In this document: positions 1 through 6,194 of the stretch, piece by piece
Position numbering within the stretch: the stretch's first letter is position 1
How the letters are laid out: every line of letters starts with the position of its first letter
From: Clostridia bacterium
GTDB lineage: Bacteria; Bacillota; Clostridia; Peptostreptococcales; Anaerovoracaceae
Assembly (NCBI GenBank): GCA_900766045.1
Contig: CAAFTW010000038.1
Coordinates: 1-11,000, forward strand
Direction: 5' to 3'
Length of the DNA: 11,000 nucleotides
The notes under the pieces: model-generated
Databases searched by the model: none
What the model was told of the DNA's origin: nothing
Seen by the model: the letters and a program-made list of their open reading frames with translations, nothing else
Made by a program: the position numbers and the translations under genes

Positions 1-53
1 ATAATATCATTATAGTAATCTGAAGTTCAGACGTCAAACAGAGAAATGCCAGG

Positions 54-111
54 GATGGTGCCAAGAGCTAGTGGGAGTTTTTGTTGACAGATCTTCAGGT
101 TGTTTTGTGAT
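54..111 (+). repeat. Imperfect direct repeat, copy 1
   Basis: This 58-bp stretch starts at GATGGTGCCAAGAGCTAGTG and matches 1005-1063 in the same orientation at roughly 85 percent identity, with only two mismatches in the first 35 bases. The flanks on either side do not match, so the repeat has defined edges. Inside it, short arms resembling GGTGTCAA and TTGTTGAC face each other. That layout would suit the end of an insertion sequence, but no transposase lies nearby. The remaining bases of 1-225 hold no gene or clear signal that I can support. Confidence 0.7.
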
Positions 112-225
112 CTCCGCGATATAAAAATCCATAAAACAAAACGCTGGCTCTGCATGACAGCAAAGAAATAACTAAACTAGGTGTCAATTCTTTCCATTTC
201 TGTCAGCAACAGACCTTTTTCCCAA

Positions 226-813
226 CTATCGGGAAAGTGCCTGCCCCCGCATAATTTCTTTATAGCAGAAACACTCCTTCGTGTGGGAATTAATCACCCC
301 GACTGCCTGAAGATAGGAGAAGAGGCTGACCGATCCGGCGAACTTCATCCCGCGTTTCTTCAGGTCAGCTGACATCTGGTCGCTGTATGCATCAGTCGTG
401 ACTCCCGGTCCCTCATAAACGGTCTTCCCGTCCGTGAAATGCCAGACATAGGAGTCGAAGGAGCCGAACTCCGGCAGAATCTGGTCGCGGATAATCCGTG
501 AATTGATGATGCTTCCCCTGATTTTCCGCTCTGAACGGATGATTCCCTTATCCTGCATCAGGGAAATAATCTTCTCTTCACCATAATTCGCGACCTTTAT
601 CAGATCGAAATGATCGTAGGCTTTCCTGAAATTCTCCCGCTTATGAAGAAGCGTCCTCCAGGACAGTCCCGCCTGGAATAGTTCGATGATGAACATTTCA
701 TAAAGCTGCCGCTCATCGTGGCAAGGTCTTCCCCACTCTTCATCATGATATTTCAGATAGAGCGGGTCCTTCTGATAGTCTCCCGGGCAGCGGATTATTG
801 TATTTTTATTCAT
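226..813 (-). CDS. tag: DNA-3-methyladenine glycosylase I
   Basis: This 195-residue protein excises 3-methyladenine from alkylated DNA in the cytoplasm, starting base excision repair. It aligns by eye along its full length with E. coli Tag (about 187 residues). The zinc ligands of the family are present: Cys9 (RCPGD), His23 (YHDEEWG), and His177 with Cys181 near the C-terminus (NSHTKECFCY). Glu44, in IIELFQAGLSW, corresponds to the conserved active-site glutamate, and Trp52 follows it. The LKKRGMKFAGS segment is also typical. The ATG is supported by AAAGGAG about 10 bases upstream. The gene stands alone, between two direct repeats and next to a broken flavoprotein fragment. I see no obvious terminator or promoter of its own. 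No key residue is missing, so it should be functional. Confidence 0.95.
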   Translation of the reverse strand: MNKNTIIRCPGDYQKDPLYLKYHDEEWGRPCHDERQLYEMFIIELFQAGLSWRTLLHKRENFRKAYDHFDLIKVANYGEEKIISLMQDKGIIRSERKIRGSIINSRIIRDQILPEFGSFDSYVWHFTDGKTVYEGPGVTTDAYSDQMSADLKKRGMKFAGSVSLFSYLQAVGVINSHTKECFCYKEIMRGQALSR

Positions 814-847
814 CTTGCTGCGGCTCCTTTCTGAACTGTCCCCAGCA

Positions 848-943
848 TTACGCAGTCACTTTTTCCAGCAAAGCCATCATCGCACGCTTTTCACAGACAG
901 CATCTTCCAGATGAAAGACGGCGAAGTGATTTCCGCTGCCCTC
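848..943 (-). pseudogene. C-terminal fragment of a PPOX-type flavoprotein
   Basis: The minus strand reads EGSGNHFAVFHLEDAVCEKR followed by AMMALLEKVTA and a stop. This is nearly identical to the last 30 residues of the intact protein encoded at 8511-8936. Upstream, the frame meets a TAA after one more codon, so only the tail of the gene survives. It is a truncated second copy. The 12-residue N-terminal boundary is abrupt rather than gradually decayed, and the reading frame is intact inside the fragment. The remnant lies just upstream of tag and is very unlikely to be expressed as a protein. Confidence 0.88.
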
Positions 944-1004
944 CCATTACATGAGCACAGTGTACCACAAGAAATGTAAATCTGACAATTACTAAAGCAA
1001 ATTC

Positions 1005-1063
1005 GATGGTGTCAAGAACTAGTGGGAGTTTTTGTTGACCGATCTCCAAGTGGTTTCGTCGAT
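1005..1063 (+). repeat. Imperfect direct repeat, copy 2
   Basis: This is the second copy of the repeat at 54-111, in the same orientation and about 950 bp away. The block starts GATGGTGTCAAGAACTAGTG and ends near TTTCGTCGAT. Together the two copies bracket tag and the flavoprotein fragment. The sequence upstream (944-1004) holds no gene. Whether these are relic insertion-sequence ends, a small dispersed repeat, or traces of a tandem duplication cannot be settled from the sequence. Confidence 0.7.
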
Positions 1064-1107
1064 AACCAGAAAAAAATCACAATTGATTGTTCACAACCAA
1101 AAACAAC

Positions 1108-1136
1108 TTGCATGCGCGAATTTTCTTGTGTATAAT
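1108..1136 (+). promoter_or_regulatory. Sigma-A-like promoter for the DUF2798 gene
   Basis: A perfect TATAAT lies at 1131-1136. A weak -35 (TTGCAT) lies at 1108-1113, with an ideal 17-bp spacer. Transcription would start around 1143, leaving an mRNA leader of about 90 nt before the ATG at 1232. Confidence 0.6.
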
Positions 1137-1180
1137 GGATAGAAATTTTGAATTTCATACTGGTTTAATTGGAAACGGAC

Positions 1181-1231
1181 ACTCCCCGCAGTGATAACGA
1201 ACAACACAGTCACCACGAAGGGAGTTTTTTT
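1181..1231 (+). promoter_or_regulatory. Leader stem-loop covering the ribosome binding site
   Basis: ACTCCC (1181-1186) can pair with GGGAGT (1220-1225), and GTGA (1191-1194) with TCAC (1210-1213). Together they make a two-part stem whose 3' strand includes the AAGGGAG ribosome binding site. Seven T residues (1225-1231) follow directly and end at the start codon. As RNA it could hide the ribosome binding site or act as an intrinsic terminator. The pairing is seen in the sequence; any regulatory role is inferred. Confidence 0.4.
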
Positions 1232-1738
1232 ATGCCAGAAAATAAGCTGGAAAATATTGTATTTACTGTACTGATGACCTTTGCAATGGTCTACGCGATG
1301 ATCTGTTATAATATCGCACTGAATATTGGCAGGCTGCAGGATGGTGTATTTGCCATAGCTCTTGGAAAAGAGCTGTGGATCATGTGGCCGCTTGCCATCG
1401 TCCTGGAAATGTTCGTTTTTGAGCGTCTGATTATGTTCCTCACCCGTCGTCTGGTAACCAGGGAAATGCCGGTACTCTGGATAATTCTGATCCGCAGTTC
1501 ACTCACGGTCTGCCTGATGTGCCCAGCGATGAGCTTTGCCGCATCCTTACTCTTTAAGGACTTTAGTGCGGCAGGTTTGATCAGCACCTGGCTGCAGACC
1601 GCAGCGATGAATTTTCCAATGGCACTTGCCTGGCAGATCTTTTTCGCAGGCCCTCTGGTCAGACTGATCTTCCGTCTGGTTTTCCGCAGAAAGTCAGCAG
1701 AAGCTGAAAAGTCGTCCCGATCTGCCGAAGCAGCATAA
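1232..1738 (+). CDS. DUF2798-like membrane protein
   Basis: I chose the ATG at 1232 because AAGGGAG sits 7 bases upstream. An in-frame ATG at 1169 exists but has no ribosome binding site and would add a hydrophilic, histidine-rich extension. The 168-residue protein has four predicted membrane segments (about 9-32, 47-69, 80-107, 119-150). They form two similar halves, each a helical hairpin followed by a basic stretch (TRRLV; RLVFRRK). The second half carries GLISTWLQTAAMNFPMALAW with a terminal PLVR, the pattern I associate with DUF2798; the first half looks like a diverged copy. The biochemical role of the family is unknown. The C-terminal tail is polar and rich in Ala, Ser, Glu and Lys. 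The gene is monocistronic, with its own promoter and strong terminator. Confidence 0.75.
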   Translation: MPENKLENIVFTVLMTFAMVYAMICYNIALNIGRLQDGVFAIALGKELWIMWPLAIVLEMFVFERLIMFLTRRLVTREMPVLWIILIRSSLTVCLMCPAMSFAASLLFKDFSAAGLISTWLQTAAMNFPMALAWQIFFAGPLVRLIFRLVFRRKSAEAEKSSRSAEAA

Positions 1739-1764
1739 GTCATCCCTGACGCAGACAAGTACAA

Positions 1765-1817
1765 ATAAAAACAGCCGTAGGAATTGTATTCACTTACATT
1801 CCTGCGGCTGTTTTTAT
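1765..1817 (+). terminator. Rho-independent terminator
   Basis: AATAAAAACAGCCG then AGGAAT pairs with ATTCCT then CGGCTGTTTTTATT, interrupted only by one unpaired base on each side. A T-run follows on the plus strand, and the matching A-run upstream makes the structure symmetric enough to work in both directions. It closes the DUF2798 transcription unit, 27 bases past its stop. Confidence 0.9.
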
Positions 1818-2160
1818 TGTCTGCCCGTCAGACGACAACAAGGTTCCCGGGCATCCGCCCGAAGCTTCAGCGTCGTGGAAGGGTGGAGTTCTTATTATCT
1901 CTGCTCGTCAAAGTATGAACTGTCTTTATGGCATTTTCCCTGTTTTCCGCGTGATACCCAGCAGAAGCCCTCATTACGATGATTGAATCCTGCGCCGCTG
2001 CGGTTCCTTCCGCACAGTATCTTTCTCTTGACTAAGTCGCATGAAAAATCCTTCTTGTAAATATTCTCCATTCTGATAAGATAAGGATACTTCAAGATGA
2101 TAACTTTCTAATTGGAGAAGAATCATTTTCAGAGTGGACAAATTACAACGTTCAAGAAGA
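1818..2160. other. Intergenic region without a supportable gene
   Basis: This stretch of about 340 bp separates the terminator at 1817 from the DsbA-like gene. It contains a small GGGC/GCCC hairpin near 1848-1862, and ACGAC/GTCGT arms around it. A minus-strand reading frame at 1895-2095 encodes a basic, cysteine-containing peptide (SCDLVKRKILCGRNRSGAGF) with no ribosome binding site and no family I recognise. A possible weak promoter for the next gene is TTGTAA (2055-2060), then 16 bp, then TAAGAT (2077-2082). Confidence 0.4.
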
Positions 2161-2173
2161 AAAGAGGTATGAT

Positions 2174-2794
2174 ATGAAATTAACATTAATATGGGATGCC
2201 TACTGCGGATGGTGCTACGGGTTCGACTCCGTTTTTCATAAATTCATGGCCAGACACCCAGAAATCGAGCTTTCCATCATTTCCGGCGGCCTGTTCGTAG
2301 AAAATAACAGTAAGCCAGCTAATTCCTATGGCTTTTTTGAGCAGGGTAACCAGCAGATTGAAAAATACTATGGCGTTGAATTTGGTTCCGCCTATAATGC
2401 CGTTCTCAAGACGGATCTGCAGCTGAATTCTGTCCATCCGGCAATCGCCTGGTCCGTCATCCGCAAGGAGCTGAAGGCGGAGCAGCTTGCCGAGTGTGCC
2501 TTTGCCATCCAGAAACAGTTCTTCTACTACGGCAAAAGTCTCAGCGATATCGATACTTATACAGAACTCGCTCCACAGTTCGGACTGGATGCTCAGGAAC
2601 TGGAAAACAGCCTTAAGGAGGTCTGGAATAAAGAAGACGCGGCTTACGAGGATTTCCGCGAAGCCGGCCGGCTGGGCGCGCACAGTTTCCCGACTCTGCT
2701 TGCAGAACACAACGGACAGTTATACGACTTCAAGGGGTCCGCCAGAACCGTAGAAGATCTGGAGAGAAATTACCAGACATTGTTGTCCAGGTAA
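2174..2794 (+). CDS. DsbA/FrnE-like thioredoxin-fold oxidoreductase
   Basis: This 206-residue cytoplasmic protein has the thioredoxin fold of the DsbA family with an inserted helical domain. An N-terminal beta strand (KLTLIWDAYC) leads to the active-site CGWC (Cys11, Cys14). Residues of about 60-160 form the helical insert. A cis-proline loop follows at HSFPTLL (Pro173), and then a last strand and helix. These are the parts needed for dithiol-disulfide exchange or isomerase activity. There is no signal peptide, which fits cytoplasmic FrnE/YwbO-type members rather than exported DsbA. The substrate is unknown. The start is set by AGAGGT 5 bases upstream. It converges on the diguanylate cyclase gene, with no clear terminator between them. 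Confidence 0.88.
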   Translation: MKLTLIWDAYCGWCYGFDSVFHKFMARHPEIELSIISGGLFVENNSKPANSYGFFEQGNQQIEKYYGVEFGSAYNAVLKTDLQLNSVHPAIAWSVIRKELKAEQLAECAFAIQKQFFYYGKSLSDIDTYTELAPQFGLDAQELENSLKEVWNKEDAAYEDFREAGRLGAHSFPTLLAEHNGQLYDFKGSARTVEDLERNYQTLLSR

Positions 2795-2960
2795 GTAAAA
2801 GTGTGTTTCCAGATGATGCTTCATGAACAGCAGAAATGACGAGGAGCAGCAGCACATAGGATCATTCCTGTCTGCGTCTGCCCCCGTCATTTTCTTAAGG
2901 CCTTCCATTTCCGGCCAGATCGAAGCGTTCCGTTTAGGAAGCAGCTGCCATGCTCCCTTC

Positions 2961-3141
2961 TTATTTCATTGTAATCAGTTCATACTCGCGGCTTCCCAGC
3001 CCGATCTTTTCCGCGTGTTCCAGGGTTTCCTTCCAGGCCACATTCGGATTATTGTTCAGCGCCATATCCCTCCGGCGCATACTTTGCTGCTCGTTCTTTA
3101 TTAAATGTAACTTCCAGAACTGTGATCTTTACTTTTTTAAC
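2961..3141 (-). pseudogene. Degenerate coding remnants (TIGR04076-like start, unknown tail)
   Basis: Directly downstream of the diguanylate cyclase, the minus strand carries two overlapping short frames. One (3141 down to 3049) reads VKKVKITVLEVTFNKERAAK then YAPEG. It resembles the N-terminus of small TIGR04076-family proteins but has no start codon and stops soon after. The other (from ATG 3080 to the stop at 2961) encodes 39 residues with ALNNNPNVAWKETLEHAEKI and ending in YELITMK. That looks like a real protein C-terminus, but I cannot name its family. Both lack good start signals. I read this as frameshifted or fused debris of one or two genes. The stretch 2795-2960 shows nothing convincing. 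Confidence 0.45.
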
Positions 3142-3144
3142 CGT

Positions 3145-4311
3145 TCACCTTTCATCTGACTCCCTCCTTTTCCGTTTATCCCTGTACATATCTGCATCCG
3201 CATCACGCAGCAGGTCTTCCGCACTGGATTCCGGAGCATTGATCTGGTATTCGGCACTTCCCACACTGATTGAGAGGTTATAAGGGAGATTATTTATTTT
3301 CCGGGTCTCCTCTACCTCATTTTTCAAGGCCTGTTTAAAGGATTCCAATTCTTCCGATGAAGAGGGTCTGGCAACAATCATGAATTCATCCCCGCCGTAT
3401 CTGCCAATGAAATAGTGGCTGCCTGCTTCATAGCAGATTTTCTTTAACGCCTCTGCCACAAAACAAAGTGCCCTGTCCCCTTCTGCGTGTCCAAACTTGT
3501 CATTAATCAGCTTGAAATGGTCGATATCAATTAACACCAGAAAAAGTCTCTGGTCCTCTGAATAATTGGAAATCGTCTTATACAGGTATCTGCGGATCTC
3601 ACGTCTGTTGTTTGTGTCAGTCAGAGGATCCTTGGAAACCAGTTCATTCGTGAAATTAACATACATATATCCATTTGCGGCAACGACCCCATAACAAAGG
3701 ATCGGCATTTTCCACCAGATCACCTGCAGGAAACCGGTTATGATCAGAATCAGCGGATAAATCATGATTGCCCTGTATTCTGAATGATGAAAACCGTATT
3801 CATCTTTTTTGTATTTCACAGACACGATAAAAAAAGGAACGATCAGATAAATAAAAATCAGCAGCACCATGACGCTGAACAGAGGATGGGGTATGAGCCT
3901 GCCATTCTCAACCTGAAAATACAAATCATTTTCTACAGACAAGGTGATCAGGAACATATTGAAGATCATCGGTACTGCAGCCAATATCCTGTTTTTCTTT
4001 TTCTTCACCCATTCCGAATCCAGATATACCGCTGTGAAAATAGAAAATATATATCCACAAGCCGCCATTGACAGATAATTGAAAAGATTGGCTCCCAGAA
4101 AAAGAACCGGGTAATCTGAAAATCCCCCTGCATCCGCAAATACCCACAGAAAATCGGAACACAGAAAAACCATCATGGAGACAATTACCCAGAGATGTGC
4201 CCTGGCCTTTATTGACTGGTCTGGCCCTGCCGCAATCTTATAAAACATGACGACAATGAAAAGGAAACATACCAGATCAGCTTCCCAATAATAGTATACA
4301 TATTGTTCCAT
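3145..4311 (-). CDS. Membrane-bound diguanylate cyclase (GGDEF)
   Basis: The protein (388 residues from the chosen start) would make cyclic di-GMP from two GTP. The N-terminal 220 residues hold about seven hydrophobic segments (near 8-25, 39-57, 72-96, 108-125, 143-165, 181-199, 203-219) and form a membrane sensor of unknown ligand. The GGDEF domain starts at DPLTDTNNRR (about 228). It has the metal and nucleotide motif DIDHFKLINDKFGHAEGD and the intact signature RYGGDEF (GGDEF at 306-310). The RxxD product-inhibition site expected just before the signature is absent (GSHY there), so feedback inhibition by c-di-GMP is not expected. I chose the internal ATG at 4311 because GATGGAG lies 9 bases before it; the ATG at 4326, five codons earlier, lacks such a site. 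No EAL or other effector gene is nearby. Confidence 0.92.
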   Translation of the reverse strand: MEQYVYYYWEADLVCFLFIVVMFYKIAAGPDQSIKARAHLWVIVSMMVFLCSDFLWVFADAGGFSDYPVLFLGANLFNYLSMAACGYIFSIFTAVYLDSEWVKKKKNRILAAVPMIFNMFLITLSVENDLYFQVENGRLIPHPLFSVMVLLIFIYLIVPFFIVSVKYKKDEYGFHHSEYRAIMIYPLILIITGFLQVIWWKMPILCYGVVAANGYMYVNFTNELVSKDPLTDTNNRREIRRYLYKTISNYSEDQRLFLVLIDIDHFKLINDKFGHAEGDRALCFVAEALKKICYEAGSHYFIGRYGGDEFMIVARPSSSEELESFKQALKNEVEETRKINNLPYNLSISVGSAEYQINAPESSAEDLLRDADADMYRDKRKRRESDER

Positions 4312-4369
4312 AATTGCCAACTCCATCGCAAAGCCTGTTTTATCTTTTTTCGTATGAAGAATCTATATC

Positions 4370-4430
4370 CTTGAAAACCGGAATCCGATTTATTGAAAGG
4401 AACGGATTCCGGTCAATGTTGCTTTTCAAG
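4370..4430 (-). terminator. Stem-loop terminator after the beta-helix gene
   Basis: ACCGGAATCCG (4377-4387) and CGGATTCCGGT (4403-4413) form a perfect 11-bp stem. Outer arms CTTGAAAA (4370-4377) and TTTTCAAG (4423-4430) can extend it across a bulge. Read on the minus strand, the inner stem is followed by TTTT. It lies just past the stop of the beta-helix gene and upstream of the diguanylate cyclase start, so it should separate the two genes. Confidence 0.6.
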
Positions 4431-4436
4431 TTGTCG

Positions 4437-5333
4437 TTAATACTTCACCTTTTTATTCTTTGAAGTTTTGAAATGAATCCCTGTATATGGTGAACTGCAG
4501 CGGAAAGTGTTCTTACTTAGGGTCACACTTTTAGTTGCAGGCGCTGCCTGCACACCAGTCTTATGCCAAAAATAGTTTCCAGTGATTTTGATGTTGCGGC
4601 ATGCAGTACCGTCGAAAACTCCGGCAACAGGATTGTTTGCTGCCGATCCGCAGTAATCGAGCTGAATTGCGCCGCGGTAGGCTGCACCTTCGTAATAATC
4701 ACGCTTCAGTTTTCCATTTGATGTTCTGTACGCACCGAGCGTGCAGCCGGAAATCACACCGTTCTTTACACCGCAGAGCTCTATCAAATGCGCGTTCAGA
4801 CTGTTGCAGACCGTGGCGTTCTTAATCGTAATATTGGACGCATGAAGGAAGTTCATGACATTCGGCCCGTTTTTATGGCCGTTCTTAACCATCGCACCGA
4901 CCCTGTATTTTTTGCTGCCGAACCAGGTTCCTCCATCTACAGTAATATCATGGACAGCACTGTATCCGTGCATTTTTGCCCCGTCGATCGATGTCCGTTC
5001 GTCCGGCTGCGTCACCATCTTGGCACCATCCTGTGTTTCATAAATTACCGCACTTCCGGCATCCAGATATGTATTACTGTTCAGACGCAGCATGCCGTTA
5101 ATATAATAAGTGCCCGGGTTCAGCTTAATGAGATAGCCTCCCTGCTTGGCATAGTAATTGATTTCGCCGAAATCCCGGTTTCCAGTTTTGTCTCCTGACG
5201 GGCTGATTTCAATTGTTTTCGCTGTCTTTGGCGCAGCGTAAGCCGGTGTATCCAGCCATGCCGTCATACAGAGCGCCAACAGCAGAGCCAGGACTGCAGC
5301 GCCTGTACTCCTTGCCAATTTTCTTTTTGTCAT
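4437..5333 (-). CDS. Secreted right-handed beta-helix protein
   Basis: The start ATG at 5333 has AAAGGAG upstream at good spacing; an ATG nine codons earlier would include that site in the coding region. The 298-residue product begins with a classic signal peptide (basic MTKRKLAR, hydrophobic core, AYA cleavage after residue 33). The rest has repeated short beta-strand turns of the pectate-lyase type. A capping stretch at about 67-97 (IKLNPGTYYINGMLRLNSNT) is followed by rungs near 128-137 (HDITVDGGTW), 166-176 (SNITIKNATV), 190-200 (NGVISGCTLG), 246-256 (NIKITGNYFW) and 267-278 (SVTLSKNTF). Such folds often bind or cleave polysaccharides, but I see no diagnostic catalytic set, so substrate and activity stay open. 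The protein ends on a basic tail (SKNKKVKY) right after a rung, which may mean it is shorter than longer relatives. It has no cell-wall anchor. Confidence 0.82.
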   Translation of the reverse strand: MTKRKLARSTGAAVLALLLALCMTAWLDTPAYAAPKTAKTIEISPSGDKTGNRDFGEINYYAKQGGYLIKLNPGTYYINGMLRLNSNTYLDAGSAVIYETQDGAKMVTQPDERTSIDGAKMHGYSAVHDITVDGGTWFGSKKYRVGAMVKNGHKNGPNVMNFLHASNITIKNATVCNSLNAHLIELCGVKNGVISGCTLGAYRTSNGKLKRDYYEGAAYRGAIQLDYCGSAANNPVAGVFDGTACRNIKITGNYFWHKTGVQAAPATKSVTLSKNTFRCSSPYTGIHFKTSKNKKVKY

Positions 5334-5409
5334 CCTATCTCTCCTTTCACCGCCGGCCAATTCTCATGCCCGGCATATAAACAGTCCCGCACCGCTTCTT
5401 TCATTCCAT

Positions 5410-5438
5410 ATTATAATATAAAGACAGAAAAAGATTAA
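5410..5438 (-). promoter_or_regulatory. Putative promoter of the beta-helix gene
   Basis: On the minus strand a perfect TATAAT (5410-5415) follows a weak -35, TTAATC (5433-5438), at 17-bp spacing. This places the start of transcription about 70 bases before the ATG at 5333. The -35 abuts the terminator stem of the upstream gene. Confidence 0.45.
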
Positions 5439-5470
5439 GCCGAACAGTCAAAATTAACGACTGTTCGGCT
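5430..5470 (-). terminator. Rho-independent terminator after the FN3 gene
   Basis: AGCCGAACAGTC (5438-5449) and GACTGTTCGGCT (5459-5470) form a perfect 12-bp stem with a 9-base loop. On the minus strand the stem is followed by TAATCTTTTT. It lies 60 bases past the stop of the gene at 5530-6168 and ends that transcription unit before the beta-helix promoter. Confidence 0.85.
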
Positions 5471-5529
5471 CCTGTTTTAAATTCTCTTAGATGCTGCTCT
5501 GTTCACACAGACCTCGCTCATCCTGACGC

Positions 5530-6168
5530 TCATGCCCTTTCGGATACCGTCTCCGACCATTTCCCGTAATATGTTCCGTATGCGGCTCTCTTAAACGCAC
5601 GGACTTTTACTTCGTATCTTTTTTCGGACTGACCACTGTGAATGACAGCTGCAGTACTATGCCGGATCACTTTCTTCCAGTGACGAGTCCCGCTTTTACG
5701 CCATGCGACCTGATAGGAACAGCCCCCGGGCACCTTTCTATAATGGACGATCAGGTCTTTCTTATGCCTGCGTATTGATTCCACTGAAGGTTTAGACGGT
5801 TTGATAAGGAAATATGTTTTCAGTGTTCCAGAATAATTGCCTTTTCCAACTGCCGTGATCATCGCCCTTCCTATTTTCCGGTTGCCGGAAATAGATACCG
5901 TATAGTCCTTCCCTTCCTGGAGAATAATATATCGAATCGTCCGGGTTGCTGTACCGTCCCCATTATCTGTTTCCTCAATCTGTTCACAGGCAACTAAAAA
6001 TGCCGGCAGGACCGGTTTTCCCTTATACGTATAACTTTGTCTCAAGTGTGTAAAAAAAGCCTGAGAAAGATCCATGCTTCCTGCGTCAGCAGATACCGGA
6101 AATGGAATACATAGGGAAATCAGTAATGCTGCCAGCATGACATATAGTTTCTTTATCTTTCGATTCAT
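5530..6168 (-). CDS. Secreted Ig-like plus fibronectin type III protein
   Basis: This 212-residue protein has a signal peptide (MNRKIKK, hydrophobic core, cleavage after PVSA at residue 27). The mature part holds two beta-sandwich modules. Residues of about 44-123 match an Ig-like repeat common in secreted Clostridia proteins: YTYKGKPVLP, then LQEGKDYTVSISGNRKIG, then GKGNYSGTLKTYFLI. Residues of about 126-212 look like a fibronectin type III domain (KPSVES, VPGGCSYQVAWRKSG, RYEVKVRAF, WSETVS). Neither module is catalytic. The product is probably a small extracellular adhesive or carbohydrate-contacting protein without an anchor, perhaps derived from a larger multidomain ancestor. The ATG follows GGGGTGAT by 4-5 bases. 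It starts 26 bp after the Fic gene on the same strand, so cotranscription is plausible. A 54-bp piece of a second copy lies at 9231-9284. Confidence 0.82.
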   Translation of the reverse strand: MNRKIKKLYVMLAALLISLCIPFPVSADAGSMDLSQAFFTHLRQSYTYKGKPVLPAFLVACEQIEETDNGDGTATRTIRYIILQEGKDYTVSISGNRKIGRAMITAVGKGNYSGTLKTYFLIKPSKPSVESIRRHKKDLIVHYRKVPGGCSYQVAWRKSGTRHWKKVIRHSTAAVIHSGQSEKRYEVKVRAFKRAAYGTYYGKWSETVSERA

Positions 6169-6194
6169 CCAATCACCCCAATCGATATTTATAA

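Noticed and set aside
54..1063. A CRISPR-like or intact mobile-element reading of the two direct repeats
   Set aside because: There are only two copies, 950 bp apart, with no spacers, no cas genes and no transposase in the window.
1169..1231. N-terminal extension of the DUF2798 protein from ATG 1169
   Set aside because: No ribosome binding site precedes it, and the internal ATG at 1232 has AAGGGAG at ideal spacing.
1895..2186. Minus-strand frames upstream of the DsbA-like gene, including a cysteine-containing 66-residue peptide
   Set aside because: They lack a ribosome binding site, overlap each other in two frames, and match no family I know.
2186..2710. A 174-codon antisense frame opposite the DsbA-like gene
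   Set aside because: The plus-strand product has an intact CGWC site and cis-proline; the antisense frame has no recognisable domain.
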